This document shows, piece after piece, positions 8,479 to 16,913 of a stretch of DNA of 64,000 nt; position 1 is the stretch's first letter; the number at the start of each line of letters is the position of its first letter. The stretch lies in assembly GCA_032464575.1 (NCBI GenBank), contig JAWDKM010000004.1:248001-312000 (forward strand), in the 5' to 3' direction. This DNA is from Pontivivens sp032464575 (GTDB lineage: Bacteria > Pseudomonadota > Alphaproteobacteria > Rhodobacterales > Rhodobacteraceae). Position numbers and translations under genes: made by a program. The notes under the pieces were generated by a model, which made no database searches, was not told where the DNA came from, and saw nothing but the letters and a program-made list of their open reading frames with translations.

Positions 8479-9408
8479 ATGATCAAACTTGTAGACCTTA
8501 CCCGCTGGCCGTCGTTGGAGGATCAACTTTTAGTGGCCGAGCGACTATTCGGCGCTCAAGGCCAATCCTTGGTGCGTGATTGGCTCGAGGGCGAGGTCGG
8601 ACGCATCGACGATCCAGCCTTTGCCAAGCTTTTCACCGACCACATAAGTCTGCCCGGTGTCGCTGATGCTGATTACACGCATCGGCACATCCGATCAGAA
8701 GCGGGGGAGTTAATCGGCGGAATCCGTTTCTACGCCCGTGACTTCAGCCGCCCGTTCGTGGAGATCGTCGCGCATTCCTTTTCTGACGCGACTATCACGG
8801 ATAGCAATTTAGACCGGCTCCGTGACTGCATTCGATCAGAATGGTCGATGTTCGCTCCCTTCGACCTGCGTCTACGCGTCGCGCCCGGCGGGGTCGATCA
8901 CCCGGCGGCGCGGACGGATGTTACGATCCATGCCGCCCGATACCAGGACATGACACCGCCGGACGGTCGCGTGCAGATGACCCCCTTCGCGGACGTCGAG
9001 GAGGCGATAGAGATCGTTCGAGATCGCTACGCGCAGATCACGAACCATGCGCCCGATTTGGCCAGGAATATCTCCCCCGCCGATCCAAAAGACCTGCGCG
9101 CGTGGCACGACGCTGACCTGCTCCGTGCAATCGTCTCCGAGACTACCATCGTCGGGCTTCTCGCCGTCGCGCCAGAGAGCGTGGCTTGGATCGAAGGGGA
9201 TGAGGTCAACGAAGAGGTGATCGTGGCCGCACATGGCGGTCAGGGATATGCTGCGTCAGCTCAGGCTGCTTGGGCAGCAACGATGGCTCAGGACCGCAAT
9301 CGGGTCTTGATCGGGACAATTGACCGCCTAAACCCAGCTTCCCGGCGATCTGCGGAGCGCGCGGGCAGACCAGCTGTGCTGGAAGAGATATTCCTTCCTC
9401 TTGCCTAA
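8479..9408 (+). CDS. GNAT-like hypothetical protein in a low-GC segment
   Basis: A 309-residue protein that I do not recognise as a named family. The last 25 residues (VLIGTIDRLNPASRRSAERAGR) look like the end of a GNAT domain, where NxxSxRxAExAG normally follows the acetyl-CoA site. A segment near 235-262 (IVAAHGGQGYAASAQAAWAA) could be a degenerate acetyl-CoA loop. The first half has RSEAGELIGGIRFYARD, like a GNAT strand, so it may be a tandem GNAT with one decayed half. Base composition and codon use are clearly less GC-rich than in both neighbours, and the upstream 150 bases are AT-rich, which suggests later acquisition. Function unknown. Confidence 0.65.
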   Translation: MIKLVDLTRWPSLEDQLLVAERLFGAQGQSLVRDWLEGEVGRIDDPAFAKLFTDHISLPGVADADYTHRHIRSEAGELIGGIRFYARDFSRPFVEIVAHSFSDATITDSNLDRLRDCIRSEWSMFAPFDLRLRVAPGGVDHPAARTDVTIHAARYQDMTPPDGRVQMTPFADVEEAIEIVRDRYAQITNHAPDLARNISPADPKDLRAWHDADLLRAIVSETTIVGLLAVAPESVAWIEGDEVNEEVIVAAHGGQGYAASAQAAWAATMAQDRNRVLIGTIDRLNPASRRSAERAGRPAVLEEIFLPLA

Positions 9409-9449
9409 AGTTCGCGGGGGCGCACCCGAACCACGAGGAACAAGGATAA

Positions 9450-9477
9450 AGCGAACCTTCGTGCGCTTCGCAGCATC
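9450..9477 (-). repeat. right arm of the imperfect inverted repeat
   Basis: On the minus strand reads GCTGCGAAGCGCACGAAGGT then TCGCTTTA, partner of 8404-8430 on the other side of the low-GC gene. Confidence 0.35.
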
Positions 9478-9559
9478 CGTAACTCCGGGCTCACAGCGGA
9501 CCCTCCCATGCGATCCGGCGCCTGAGTCTGTTCCGGGCTCGCCTTCCAGTCCCCCCTTT

Positions 9560-9590
9560 TTCTTCTTGGTCCAAGTACGCCCGCGCGGCG
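9560..9590 (-). repeat. interspersed repeat R1, minus copy
   Basis: Plus strand TTCTTCTTGGTCCAAGTACG then CCCGCGCGGCG. Keeps the CTTCTT tract and AAGTACGCCCG but has lost the CCGGAGGC end. Confidence 0.6.
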
Positions 9591-9669
9591 CGCGGTCCCG
9601 CCCTCTCGGCCCTTACCAGACGGCCTGCCCCCGTGCTATGCGATTTCAGACACTTGCCGGAGCTTCCCG

Positions 9670-11067
9670 ATGTCCACCCGCAATCCGCTCAGCCTCACCG
9701 CCTCGCCCCAGATCGACGGCGCGGCCCCCGATGCGCTGGAGCGGCTGCGGGGCTGGTGCTCCGAGTACGGGGTGGAGGAGATCGAGTGCGTAATCCCCGA
9801 CATGGCCGGCATCGCGCGCGGCAAGGTGATGCCGGCCGCGAAGTTCCTGAGGGAGCCCGGCGTGCGCCTGCCGATGTCCACCTTCTTCGCCACGATCAAT
9901 GGCGACTATACCGAAGAGGTCGGCCCGCAGCTCTACACCGACCCAGACCTCGTGCTGACGCCCGATTTCAACGCGATCCGCGCGGTGCCCTGGGCCAACG
10001 ACCGCTCCCTTCAGATCATGCACGACGTGGAGCGGGAGGACGGCACGCCGTTCGAGATCGCGCCGCGCCAGGTACTGCGCAGGGTCGTCGATCTCTACGC
10101 CGAGCGGGGCTGGCACCCGGTCGTGGCCCCCGAGCTCGAGTTCTACCTCGTGAAGCCCAACACCGATCCAGACTACCCGCTGGAGCCGCCCGTCGGCCGC
10201 TCCGGCCGGCAGAGCCACGGGAACCAGGCGTTCTCCCTCTCGGCGGTGGACGAGTACGACGAGGTGATCGAGCTCATCTACGACTATGCCGACGCGCAGA
10301 ACCTCGCCATCGACACGATCATTCAGGAGGCGGGACCGGCGCAGCTGGAAATCAACCTTCTGCACGACGATCCGGTGAAGCTCGCCGACGAGGTCTTCCT
10401 CTTCAAGCGCCTGATCCGGGAGGCCGCCCTGCGTTGCGGCACCTACGCGACGTTCATGGCAAAGCCCTATGGCAACCAGGTGGGCTCGGCGATGCATATC
10501 CATGTGAGCGTCACGGATGGCGACGGGCAGAACATCTTCTCCGACGCCGAGGGGCGGCCGACAGAGGCGCATGACGCCTTCGTCGGCGGGCAGCAGACGC
10601 ATTTCCATGCAGCGACCGTGCTGGTCGCACCTTACGTGAACTCCTACCGCCGCCTGATCCCGGGCTGGTCGGCGCCGATCAACCTCGACTGGGGGGAGGA
10701 CAACCGGACGACCGGCCTGCGGTCGCCCCGCGCCGCCCCCGGTGCGCGGCGGGTGGAGAACCGGGTGGCCGGAGCCGATGCGAACCCCTACCTCGCGCTC
10801 GCCGCCACGCTCGCCTGCGGGTATCTGGGCCTCACGCAGAACCTCGCGCCACGGGTGCTGGTCAAGGGCAACTCCTACAGCCGAGACCGCGACCTGCCCT
10901 TCTCCCTGCTCGATGCCACCACCGCACTGGACGAGAGCAAGGACCTGCGCGGCGTGCTCGGAGACAGCTTCGTGGACACCTTCACCGCGGTGAAGCGCTC
11001 GGAATACGAGCAGTTCATGCAGGTGATCTCCCCCTGGGAGCGGCAGCACCTCCTCTTGAACGTCTGA
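9670..11067 (+). CDS. glutamine synthetase family protein, gamma-glutamylputrescine synthetase type
   Basis: ATP-dependent ligase of 465 residues, in the glutamine synthetase superfamily branch that joins glutamate to amines such as putrescine. Family landmarks: beta-grasp N-domain with VIPDMAGIARGKVMPAAKF near residue 42, the metal-binding glutamates in VVAPELEFYLV near 155, QLEINLLHDD near 236, the MHIHVSVTD region near 276 and the arginine-rich RRVENRVAGADANPYLA near 358. The divergence from true GlnA and the closeness of the potFGHI importer favour putrescine as acceptor. Rhodobacterales carry several such paralogues, so the exact amine is not certain and I give no symbol. Confidence 0.82.
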   Translation: MSTRNPLSLTASPQIDGAAPDALERLRGWCSEYGVEEIECVIPDMAGIARGKVMPAAKFLREPGVRLPMSTFFATINGDYTEEVGPQLYTDPDLVLTPDFNAIRAVPWANDRSLQIMHDVEREDGTPFEIAPRQVLRRVVDLYAERGWHPVVAPELEFYLVKPNTDPDYPLEPPVGRSGRQSHGNQAFSLSAVDEYDEVIELIYDYADAQNLAIDTIIQEAGPAQLEINLLHDDPVKLADEVFLFKRLIREAALRCGTYATFMAKPYGNQVGSAMHIHVSVTDGDGQNIFSDAEGRPTEAHDAFVGGQQTHFHAATVLVAPYVNSYRRLIPGWSAPINLDWGEDNRTTGLRSPRAAPGARRVENRVAGADANPYLALAATLACGYLGLTQNLAPRVLVKGNSYSRDRDLPFSLLDATTALDESKDLRGVLGDSFVDTFTAVKRSEYEQFMQVISPWERQHLLLNV

Positions 11068-11119
11068 CTTTCCCATTCTGCACAGCGCCCTAGCTCCCGA
11101 GCCAGAGGAGCGTTGCGCG

Positions 11120-12028
11120 ATGGACGACACCGATTTCATCACCCTGATGATGCAGGAGATCGAAAGCTACTGGGCCGGGCTGATCGAGGCGCTGCCCCGC
11201 GTCGCCGCGGCCGTCATCATCATCCTGCTGACATGGATCCTGGTGAAGGTGATGCGCTGGGTCGTCTCGCGCGTGACGAAGCGCGCGCGGATGCGCCGCA
11301 ACCTGCGCGAGGTGCTGATGATGCTCTCGGGCATCGCCATGTGGCTGATCGGCCTTCTGATCGCGTCGACGATCCTCTTTCCCTCGATCACGCCGGGCCG
11401 GGCGCTGACGACCCTCGGCCTCGGCTCGGTCGCCATCGGCTTCGCCTTCAAGGACGTGTTCGAGAACTTCCTCGCGGGGCTGCTGATCCTGCTGCGCGAG
11501 CCCTTCAAGATCGGCGACCACATCTGGACGGAGGAATCGGGGATCGAGGGCCAGGTCGAGGAGATCACGATCCGCGACACCCACATCCGGCAGACGGACG
11601 GCCAACTCGCCGTGGTGCCGAATGCGGAGCTGTTCCAGAACCCGGTCGTCGTTCGCACGGATACCGAGCTGCGGCGGACCACCATCATCTGCGGGGTGGC
11701 CTATGGCGAGGACGTGGACGCGGCGCGCGACGTGATCCTGGACGCGGTGCGCGGGGTGGACAGCGTGCGCAACGACGTGCGCGACGTGCAGGTCTTCGCC
11801 CAGGCCTTCGGCGCATCCTCCATCGATTTCGAGATCGCATGGTGGACCGGCTCGCGCCCCGTGGACATCCGCGCGAGCCGCGATCAGGTGGTCGCCGCCG
11901 TGAAGCGCGCACTGGACGAGGCGGGGATCGAGATCCCGTTCCCCTACCGCACCCTCACCTTCAAGCCCGACAGCCCGGTTCCGCTGCCGGGGGCCGAGGA
12001 CGGGGCCGCGGCGCCTTCCACAGGGTGA
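11120..12028 (+). CDS. MscS-family mechanosensitive ion channel
   Basis: Inner-membrane channel of 302 residues that opens under membrane tension to release solutes after osmotic downshock. Three hydrophobic segments: about 22-45 (VAAAVIIILLTWILVKVM), 68-90 and 95-115. The third carries the pore-lining glycine/alanine pattern LGLGSVAIGFAFKDVFENFLAG, followed by the beta domain (LREPFKIGDHI, GQVEEITIRDTHIRQTDG, VPNAELFQNPVV) and an alpha/beta vestibule. This is the small MscS architecture with no N-terminal extension. GAGGAG lies upstream of ATG 11120. It stands alone, 52 bases after the synthetase gene. Confidence 0.92.
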   Translation: MDDTDFITLMMQEIESYWAGLIEALPRVAAAVIIILLTWILVKVMRWVVSRVTKRARMRRNLREVLMMLSGIAMWLIGLLIASTILFPSITPGRALTTLGLGSVAIGFAFKDVFENFLAGLLILLREPFKIGDHIWTEESGIEGQVEEITIRDTHIRQTDGQLAVVPNAELFQNPVVVRTDTELRRTTIICGVAYGEDVDAARDVILDAVRGVDSVRNDVRDVQVFAQAFGASSIDFEIAWWTGSRPVDIRASRDQVVAAVKRALDEAGIEIPFPYRTLTFKPDSPVPLPGAEDGAAAPSTG

Positions 12029-12125
12029 AACAGCGCCCGTGGTGGCAGCGTCGGCCCGCACGTGTCGCCGCGCGTTGCAGTTTCACGCTTGCACCTGCCA
12101 CGACGGGCTGGTCAGGCTTTCAGGC

Positions 12126-13004
12126 ATGATCGTCGTCTTCGGCTCGATAAACCTCGACCTCGTCGTCCCCGTGGCGCGCCTGCCCGCGCCGGGCGAGACC
12201 GTGAGCGGCGGCGCCTACCGCATGCATCCAGGCGGCAAGGGGGCGAACCAGGCGGTCGCGGCCGCGCGTGCGGGCGCAAAGGTCGCGATGATCGGCGCCG
12301 TCGGAAAAGACGCCTTCGCCGCCCCGGCCTTGGGCGGGCTCCAGGCCGCCGGCGTGGACTGCACGCTGGTCGAGGCGGCAGGCGCGCCCACGGGCCTCGC
12401 CCTGATCGGCGTCGCCTCCGACGGTGAGAACAGCATCATCGTCGCGCCGGGCGCGAATGCCGCCACCCGCGCACGCGCGCTGCCCTCGGGCGGCATCCTC
12501 CTCACGCAGAACGAGATCGACGCGGATGCGGTCGCCGAGGCGCATCACGCCGCGCAGGGCCGTCTGCGCGTGATCCACAACGCGGCCCCGGCGGGCGAGA
12601 TCACGTCCGACGCGCTCGCCCGTATCGAGATCCTCGTGATGAACGAGAGCGAGGCCTACGCGACCGCCCGGCAGTTCGACCTCGCCCGCGCCACGGCGGA
12701 GGGGGCGGCGAAGGCCATCGCCGCGGCGCATGACGTGACAACCGTCGTCACCCGTGGCGCGCAGGGCGCCACCGCCTTCGAGGGCGGGCTGGTCCATCGC
12801 GTTTCTTCGCCCAGCGTGATTCCGGTGGACACGACCGGGGCGGGCGATTGTTTCACCGGGGTGCTGGCCGCAGGGCTCGACGCGGGGCTGCCCCTGCCCG
12901 GGGCGCTGCACCGCGCCGCGGTGGCCGGCGCGCTTGCCTGCACGGCAGAGGGCGCGCAGTCGGCAATGCCGGATGCCGCGGCGATCGACAAGCTGATGCG
13001 CTAG
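12126..13004 (+). CDS. rbsK: ribokinase (PfkB family sugar kinase)
   Basis: PfkB-family kinase of 292 residues that phosphorylates a sugar, most likely ribose to ribose 5-phosphate. N-terminal signature GSINLDLVVPVARLPAPGET, the glycine-rich substrate loop HPGGKGANQAVAAARAGA near residues 37-54, and the C-terminal catalytic motif DTTGAGDCFTGVLAAGL near 236-252, with the aspartate of GAGD as catalytic base. ATG 12126 gives the standard ribokinase start (IVVFGSINLDLV); the frame is open further upstream without conserved sequence. The sugar importer on the opposite strand at 13.8-16.8 kb is a plausible functional partner. Confidence 0.85.
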   Translation: MIVVFGSINLDLVVPVARLPAPGETVSGGAYRMHPGGKGANQAVAAARAGAKVAMIGAVGKDAFAAPALGGLQAAGVDCTLVEAAGAPTGLALIGVASDGENSIIVAPGANAATRARALPSGGILLTQNEIDADAVAEAHHAAQGRLRVIHNAAPAGEITSDALARIEILVMNESEAYATARQFDLARATAEGAAKAIAAAHDVTTVVTRGAQGATAFEGGLVHRVSSPSVIPVDTTGAGDCFTGVLAAGLDAGLPLPGALHRAAVAGALACTAEGAQSAMPDAAAIDKLMR

Positions 13005-13834
13005 GTCTGTGAGCTATTGGTCCGGGAAGTGAAGCCTGCGGCGTCCGGGCCTCTGCACTGCAACTATTGGTGAGGCAGGACAGCGCGGTGTCGGCCTCTC
13101 GGGCGACATCATGTGCGCTCGACGCGGTTGCGCGCAGGGGCGGCAGAGTTGTTTTGAGGGGTCACCCTGCCGCGCGGCCGTCGAGGGGATCGCCGCTTCG
13201 GCCCCCACGGGTGGCCAGCAAATTGCGGAGAGGGTCGGCCTCGCGGACATGATGCGCGATCAGCTTTCCGCTCGGCGCTACCGCCTCCACCCGCGCTCTG
13301 CCATGGCGACCTCGTTGCCGTTTCCGGCCGACGGTAGCAGCGCCGCCGTCCGCAGGAGCCCCTCGGCAACCCTCGCACCGTCGACACCCACCCTCCGCAC
13401 CAGCGGCCGATGCCGTGGGCGAAGGCCCCGCTGTTGCGCGGTGCGCGCGGTGCACCGGTTGCCGGCCGAGACCCATGCGCGCGGCCTCGATGCGCGAATG
13501 GCCGGTCAGCGCCTCGCAAAGCTCGCGCCAGGGGTCGTGCATCGAAGCGGCTGTGAACGGTCTCGTGAGGACGGTAAATCTCCAGCCAGCCCCGCAATCG
13601 CGCACGCGGGCGGAGCATACGGACGATTCCGCAGACCGGCCGTCAGCCATCGAGTCTCCCCCGCTTCCCCAGCATGGCGGACGCAGCTCGATCCGCGCCT
13701 GCTATGCGTCGTTTCGAGAAGCATTCCGATCTCCTGCCCCTTCGGACCCTGAAAGGCGCCATGGATCGTGGCTGACCAGCGTCGAGCGAAGGGCATGGCG
13801 GACCGCCCGGGATCGGGTCCGGGGCGGTGCCGCG
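13005..13834. other. 830-base region with no convincing gene, possibly a decayed gene
   Basis: High-GC stretch between the ribokinase and frcA ends. Several frames on both strands are open for 100-210 codons, but they overlap each other, show no recognisable domain and have the arginine/proline/alanine-rich composition of shadow frames. On the minus strand the pieces HDPWRELCEALTGHSRIEAA and VREADPLRNLLATRGG look mildly protein-like but sit in a frame without family identity. A frameshifted remnant of a regulatory gene is possible; I cannot identify it. Confidence 0.35.
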
Positions 13835-14608
13835 TCAGGCGGCCTCCGCCGGCGGCGCCTTGGCACCGGTCATGAAGGCCACCGCGTCCGACATCGAATG
13901 CGCCTTCGGATCGATCACGCAGAGCCTGCGACCCAGCCGGTGGACGTGGATGCGGTCCGCGACCTCGAAGACATGCGGCATGTTGTGGGAGATCAGCACG
14001 ATCGGCATCCCCCGCTGACGCACATCGTTGATGAGTTCGAGCACCCGCCGGCTCTCCTTCACGCCCAGTGCTGCCGTCGGCTCGTCCATGATGATGACCT
14101 TGGACCCGAAGGCGGCGGCGCGGGCCACCGCGACCCCCTGCCGCTGGCCGCCCGACAACGTCTCCACCGACTGGTTGATGTTCTGGATCGTCATCAACCC
14201 CAGTTCGGAGAGCTTGTCACGCGCCTGCCGCTCCATCTCCTTGCGGTCGAGGCGGCGGAGGAGCTTGCCCATCAGGCCCGGCTTCCGCAGCTCCCGCCCC
14301 ATGAACATGTTGTCCGCGATGGACAGGGCGGGCGACAGCGCGAGGTTCTGGTAGACCGTCTCGATCCCGACCTCGCGCGCGTCCTGCGGGGCGTGGAAGT
14401 CCACGACCTGCCCGTCGAGCCGGATCTCCCCCGCGTCGGGGCGCACAGCACCGGACAGCGCCTTGATCAGCGAGGTCTTGCCGGCCCCGTTGTCGCCGAT
14501 CACCGCCAGCACCTCGCCGGGATAGAGGTCGAAATCGGCGCGGTCGAGGGCCGTGACCCGCCCGTAACGTTTCACGAGCCCGCGGGCGGTGAGGATGGGG
14601 GCGCTCAT
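13835..14608 (-). CDS. frcA: sugar ABC transporter ATP-binding protein (single-domain)
   Basis: ATPase of 257 residues for a monosaccharide importer. Walker A GDNGAGKTS near residue 37, signature LSGGQRQGVAVARAA near 148, Walker B VIIMDEPTAALG near 169, H-loop VLISHNMPHVF. Most sugar importers of this permease type (RbsA, XylG) have two fused ATPase domains; a single half-size domain is characteristic of the rhizobial fructose system FrcA, hence the symbol. Starts at ATG 14608, overlapping the permease stop by four bases (ATGA). The second half has RIHVHRLGRRLCVIDPKAHSMSDAVAFMTGA, the FrcA-like tail. The ligand is inferred, not shown. Confidence 0.82.
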   Translation of the reverse strand: MSAPILTARGLVKRYGRVTALDRADFDLYPGEVLAVIGDNGAGKTSLIKALSGAVRPDAGEIRLDGQVVDFHAPQDAREVGIETVYQNLALSPALSIADNMFMGRELRKPGLMGKLLRRLDRKEMERQARDKLSELGLMTIQNINQSVETLSGGQRQGVAVARAAAFGSKVIIMDEPTAALGVKESRRVLELINDVRQRGMPIVLISHNMPHVFEVADRIHVHRLGRRLCVIDPKAHSMSDAVAFMTGAKAPPAEAA

Positions 14609-15678
14609 GACGACACCTTCCGGATCCATTGGTCCACGGCGACGGCGGCGATGATGAGCACCCCGATCATCAGATAGGTCCACTGCGGATCGGTCCCCAT
14701 CAGCCGCAGGCCCAGCGAGAACACGCCCACGATCAGACCGCCGAAGAGCATCCCGAGGATCGAGCCGCGCCCGCCGAACAGGGAAATCCCTCCGATCACC
14801 ACCGCCGTGATGCTCTCGATATTCGCGAACTGCCCCGCGGTGGGCGAGACCGAGCCGATGCGGCCCACCAGCACCCAGCCCGCCAGTGCGCAGATCAGGC
14901 CAGAGAGGACGTAGACGGAGATCAGCGTGTGCTTCACCCGCACGCCCGACAGCTCGGCGGCGTCCGGATCGTCGCCGATGGCATAGACATGCCGGCCCCA
15001 GGCGGTCTGGGTCAGCACATAGTGCAGCCCGAGCACCAGCAGCACCATCGCGATGGCGCCATAGGTAAAGACCGCGCCGCCGACCGTGATCCGCTCGCCG
15101 AAGAACTGCAGGAGCGGCGCCTGCTCGGCGATCTCCTGGCTGCGGATGGTCTCGTTGGCGGAATAGAGGAAGTTCGCCGCCAGCACGATCTGCCACATGC
15201 CCAGCGTCACGATGAACGGCGGCAGGCGCATGATCGCCACCAGCACCCCGTTGATGAAGCCGCAGAGCGCGCCGACGGCAAAGCCGCAGAGCACCGCGAT
15301 CTCCGGCGGCAGGCCGTAACGGAAGGCGAACTGGCCCATGACGACCGAGCTCAGCACCATGATCGCGCCCACACTCAGATCGATCCCCGCGGTCAGGATC
15401 ACCAGCGTCTGGGCCGAGCCCACGATGCCGATCACCGCCACCTGTTGCAGCACCAGTGTCAATGCGAAGGGGGAGAAGAAGCGTTCCCCAACGAGCAGGC
15501 CGAAGGTCAGGACGCTCGCCACCAGCACGATCAGCGGCACCGCCGAGGGGGTGGAATGCAGGAAGCCGTGGATGCGGTCGAGCGGACCTCTGCCGCTGTC
15601 GAAGCTCGCCACGTCGGTGGAGCTGCCCTCCAACCCGGATTCGTAGTCGTCGCGGGACGGGCCTGTCGTCTCGGTCAT
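14605..15678 (-). CDS. frcC: sugar ABC transporter permease
   Basis: Inner-membrane permease of 357 residues in the ribose/fructose branched family (RbsC/FrcC). A hydrophilic leader of about 45 residues precedes eight to ten hydrophobic helices. Typical signatures are VGSAQTLVILTAGIDLSVGA near residue 90, a glycine-rich helix GFAVGALCGFINGVLVA near 130, and ITAVVIGGISLFGGRGSILG near 288. Likely works as a dimer with FrcA and FrcB. Coupled to frcA by a four-base overlap; about 81 bases separate it from frcB. Confidence 0.86.
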   Translation of the reverse strand: MTETTGPSRDDYESGLEGSSTDVASFDSGRGPLDRIHGFLHSTPSAVPLIVLVASVLTFGLLVGERFFSPFALTLVLQQVAVIGIVGSAQTLVILTAGIDLSVGAIMVLSSVVMGQFAFRYGLPPEIAVLCGFAVGALCGFINGVLVAIMRLPPFIVTLGMWQIVLAANFLYSANETIRSQEIAEQAPLLQFFGERITVGGAVFTYGAIAMVLLVLGLHYVLTQTAWGRHVYAIGDDPDAAELSGVRVKHTLISVYVLSGLICALAGWVLVGRIGSVSPTAGQFANIESITAVVIGGISLFGGRGSILGMLFGGLIVGVFSLGLRLMGTDPQWTYLMIGVLIIAAVAVDQWIRKVSS

Positions 15679-15759
15679 TCCATTCTCCCCGTGGCGGCCT
15701 CTTTGCGGGCCTTGGCGCGGGCGATCCTGCCGCCCGCACCGAATACTATCATGAATGGC

Positions 15760-16767
15760 TCAGCCCCAGCAGAGGTCCATGCCTTCCTCGACGCTGATCG
15801 ACTCCACGCCGTCGGCGGGCTGGTCGGTGACGAGCGCCACGCCCGTGTCGAAGAAGTCCTTGCCCGGCGTGTTCTCCGGCAGCGTTCCGTCGGCGGCATA
15901 GGCGGCAATCGCCTCGATGCCGAGGGAGGCCATCAGCAGCGGATATTGCTGTGAGGTCGCTCCGATCACGCCGTCCGCGACGTTCTGCACGCCCGGGCAG
16001 CCGCCGTCGACGGAGACGATGAGCACGTCGTCCTGCCGCCCGAAGGCGCGCAGCGCCTCATACGCACCGGCCGCGGCGGGCTCGTTGATCGTATAGACCA
16101 CGTTGATCTCCGGATCCTGCGTCAGCAGGTTCTCCATGGCGGTGCGCCCGCCCTCCTCGTTTCCGGCGGTCACTTCGTTGCCGACGATGCGCGGATCGTC
16201 CTCGTCGCCCCAGCGGTTGGGATCGCCCAGATCGATGCCGAAGCCCTGGAGGAAACCCTGGTCGCGCAGCACGCCGACCGAGGGCTGGGAGACGGCGAGG
16301 TCGAGCATCGCGATCTTCGCATTCGCCGCCTCATCGCCCAGCGTCGCCGCAGCCCACTGGCCGATCAGCTCCCCGGCAAGGAAGTTGTCGGTGGCGAAGG
16401 TCGCATCCGCCGCGTCGATCGGCTCCAGCGGCGTGTCGAGCGCGATAACGAGGATGCCCGCCTCGCGCGCCTGCTGCACCGCTGGCACGATCGCTGCCGT
16501 GTCCGACGCGGTGATCAGGATGCCGTCCGCTCCCGCCGCGATGCATGTCTCGATCGCGGCCACCTGGCTTTCATGGTCGCCGTCGATGCGGCCCGCATAG
16601 GAGTTGAGGGTGATGCCGAGCTCCGCGGCCTTGGCCTCCGCGCCCTCCTTCATCTTGACGAAGAAAGGGTTGGTGTCGGTTTTCGTGATGAGGCAGGCCG
16701 ATTGCGCCAGCGCGCCGGTCGCCCCGAACGACAGGACGAGCCCTGCCGCGATGCCGAATGCTTTCAT
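15760..16767 (-). CDS. frcB: periplasmic sugar-binding protein of the ABC importer
   Basis: Periplasmic binding protein of 335 residues. Signal peptide about 1-21 (AFGIAAGLVLSFGATGALA) cleaved before QSACLITKTDTNPFFVKM, the classical start of type I sugar-binding folds. Two lobes follow, with AGADGILITASDTAAIVPAV near residue 80, IALDTPLEPIDAADATF near 108 and YTINEPAAAGAYEALRAFG near 225. NPFFVKMKEGAE and the DTP element resemble FrcB (fructose, also ribose and mannose in Sinorhizobium). ATG 16767 has a strong ribosome site GGGAGGA five bases upstream. First gene of frcB-frcC-frcA. Confidence 0.85.
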   Translation of the reverse strand: MKAFGIAAGLVLSFGATGALAQSACLITKTDTNPFFVKMKEGAEAKAAELGITLNSYAGRIDGDHESQVAAIETCIAAGADGILITASDTAAIVPAVQQAREAGILVIALDTPLEPIDAADATFATDNFLAGELIGQWAAATLGDEAANAKIAMLDLAVSQPSVGVLRDQGFLQGFGIDLGDPNRWGDEDDPRIVGNEVTAGNEEGGRTAMENLLTQDPEINVVYTINEPAAAGAYEALRAFGRQDDVLIVSVDGGCPGVQNVADGVIGATSQQYPLLMASLGIEAIAAYAADGTLPENTPGKDFFDTGVALVTDQPADGVESISVEEGMDLCWG

Positions 16768-16913
16768 TGTATCCTCCCAGAGTGGATCGGCGCCGGGCGG
16801 GCTGCGGCTATCGCTCGTTCTGCGGCCACCCGGCGGAGGGGACCCGGCGGCCGGGCCCTCCCCAACGACAGATGACACACGCCGAAGCTGCATTCGTCAA
16901 TAAGAGGTTGAGC

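Larger units (their letters stand above)
9409..9669. other. intergenic region between the low-GC gene and puuA-like gene
   Basis: About 260 bases without coding character. Holds the right arm of the inverted repeat (9450-9477) and one R1 repeat copy (9560-9590). The promoter of the downstream glutamine-synthetase-like gene presumably lies in the last 80 bases, but no clear -35/-10 pair is visible. Confidence 0.5.

Noticed and set aside
13835..14608. frcA as a truncated sugar ATPase because it has only one ABC domain
   Set aside because: Single-domain ATPases are normal for FrcA-type systems and the protein is complete at both ends.
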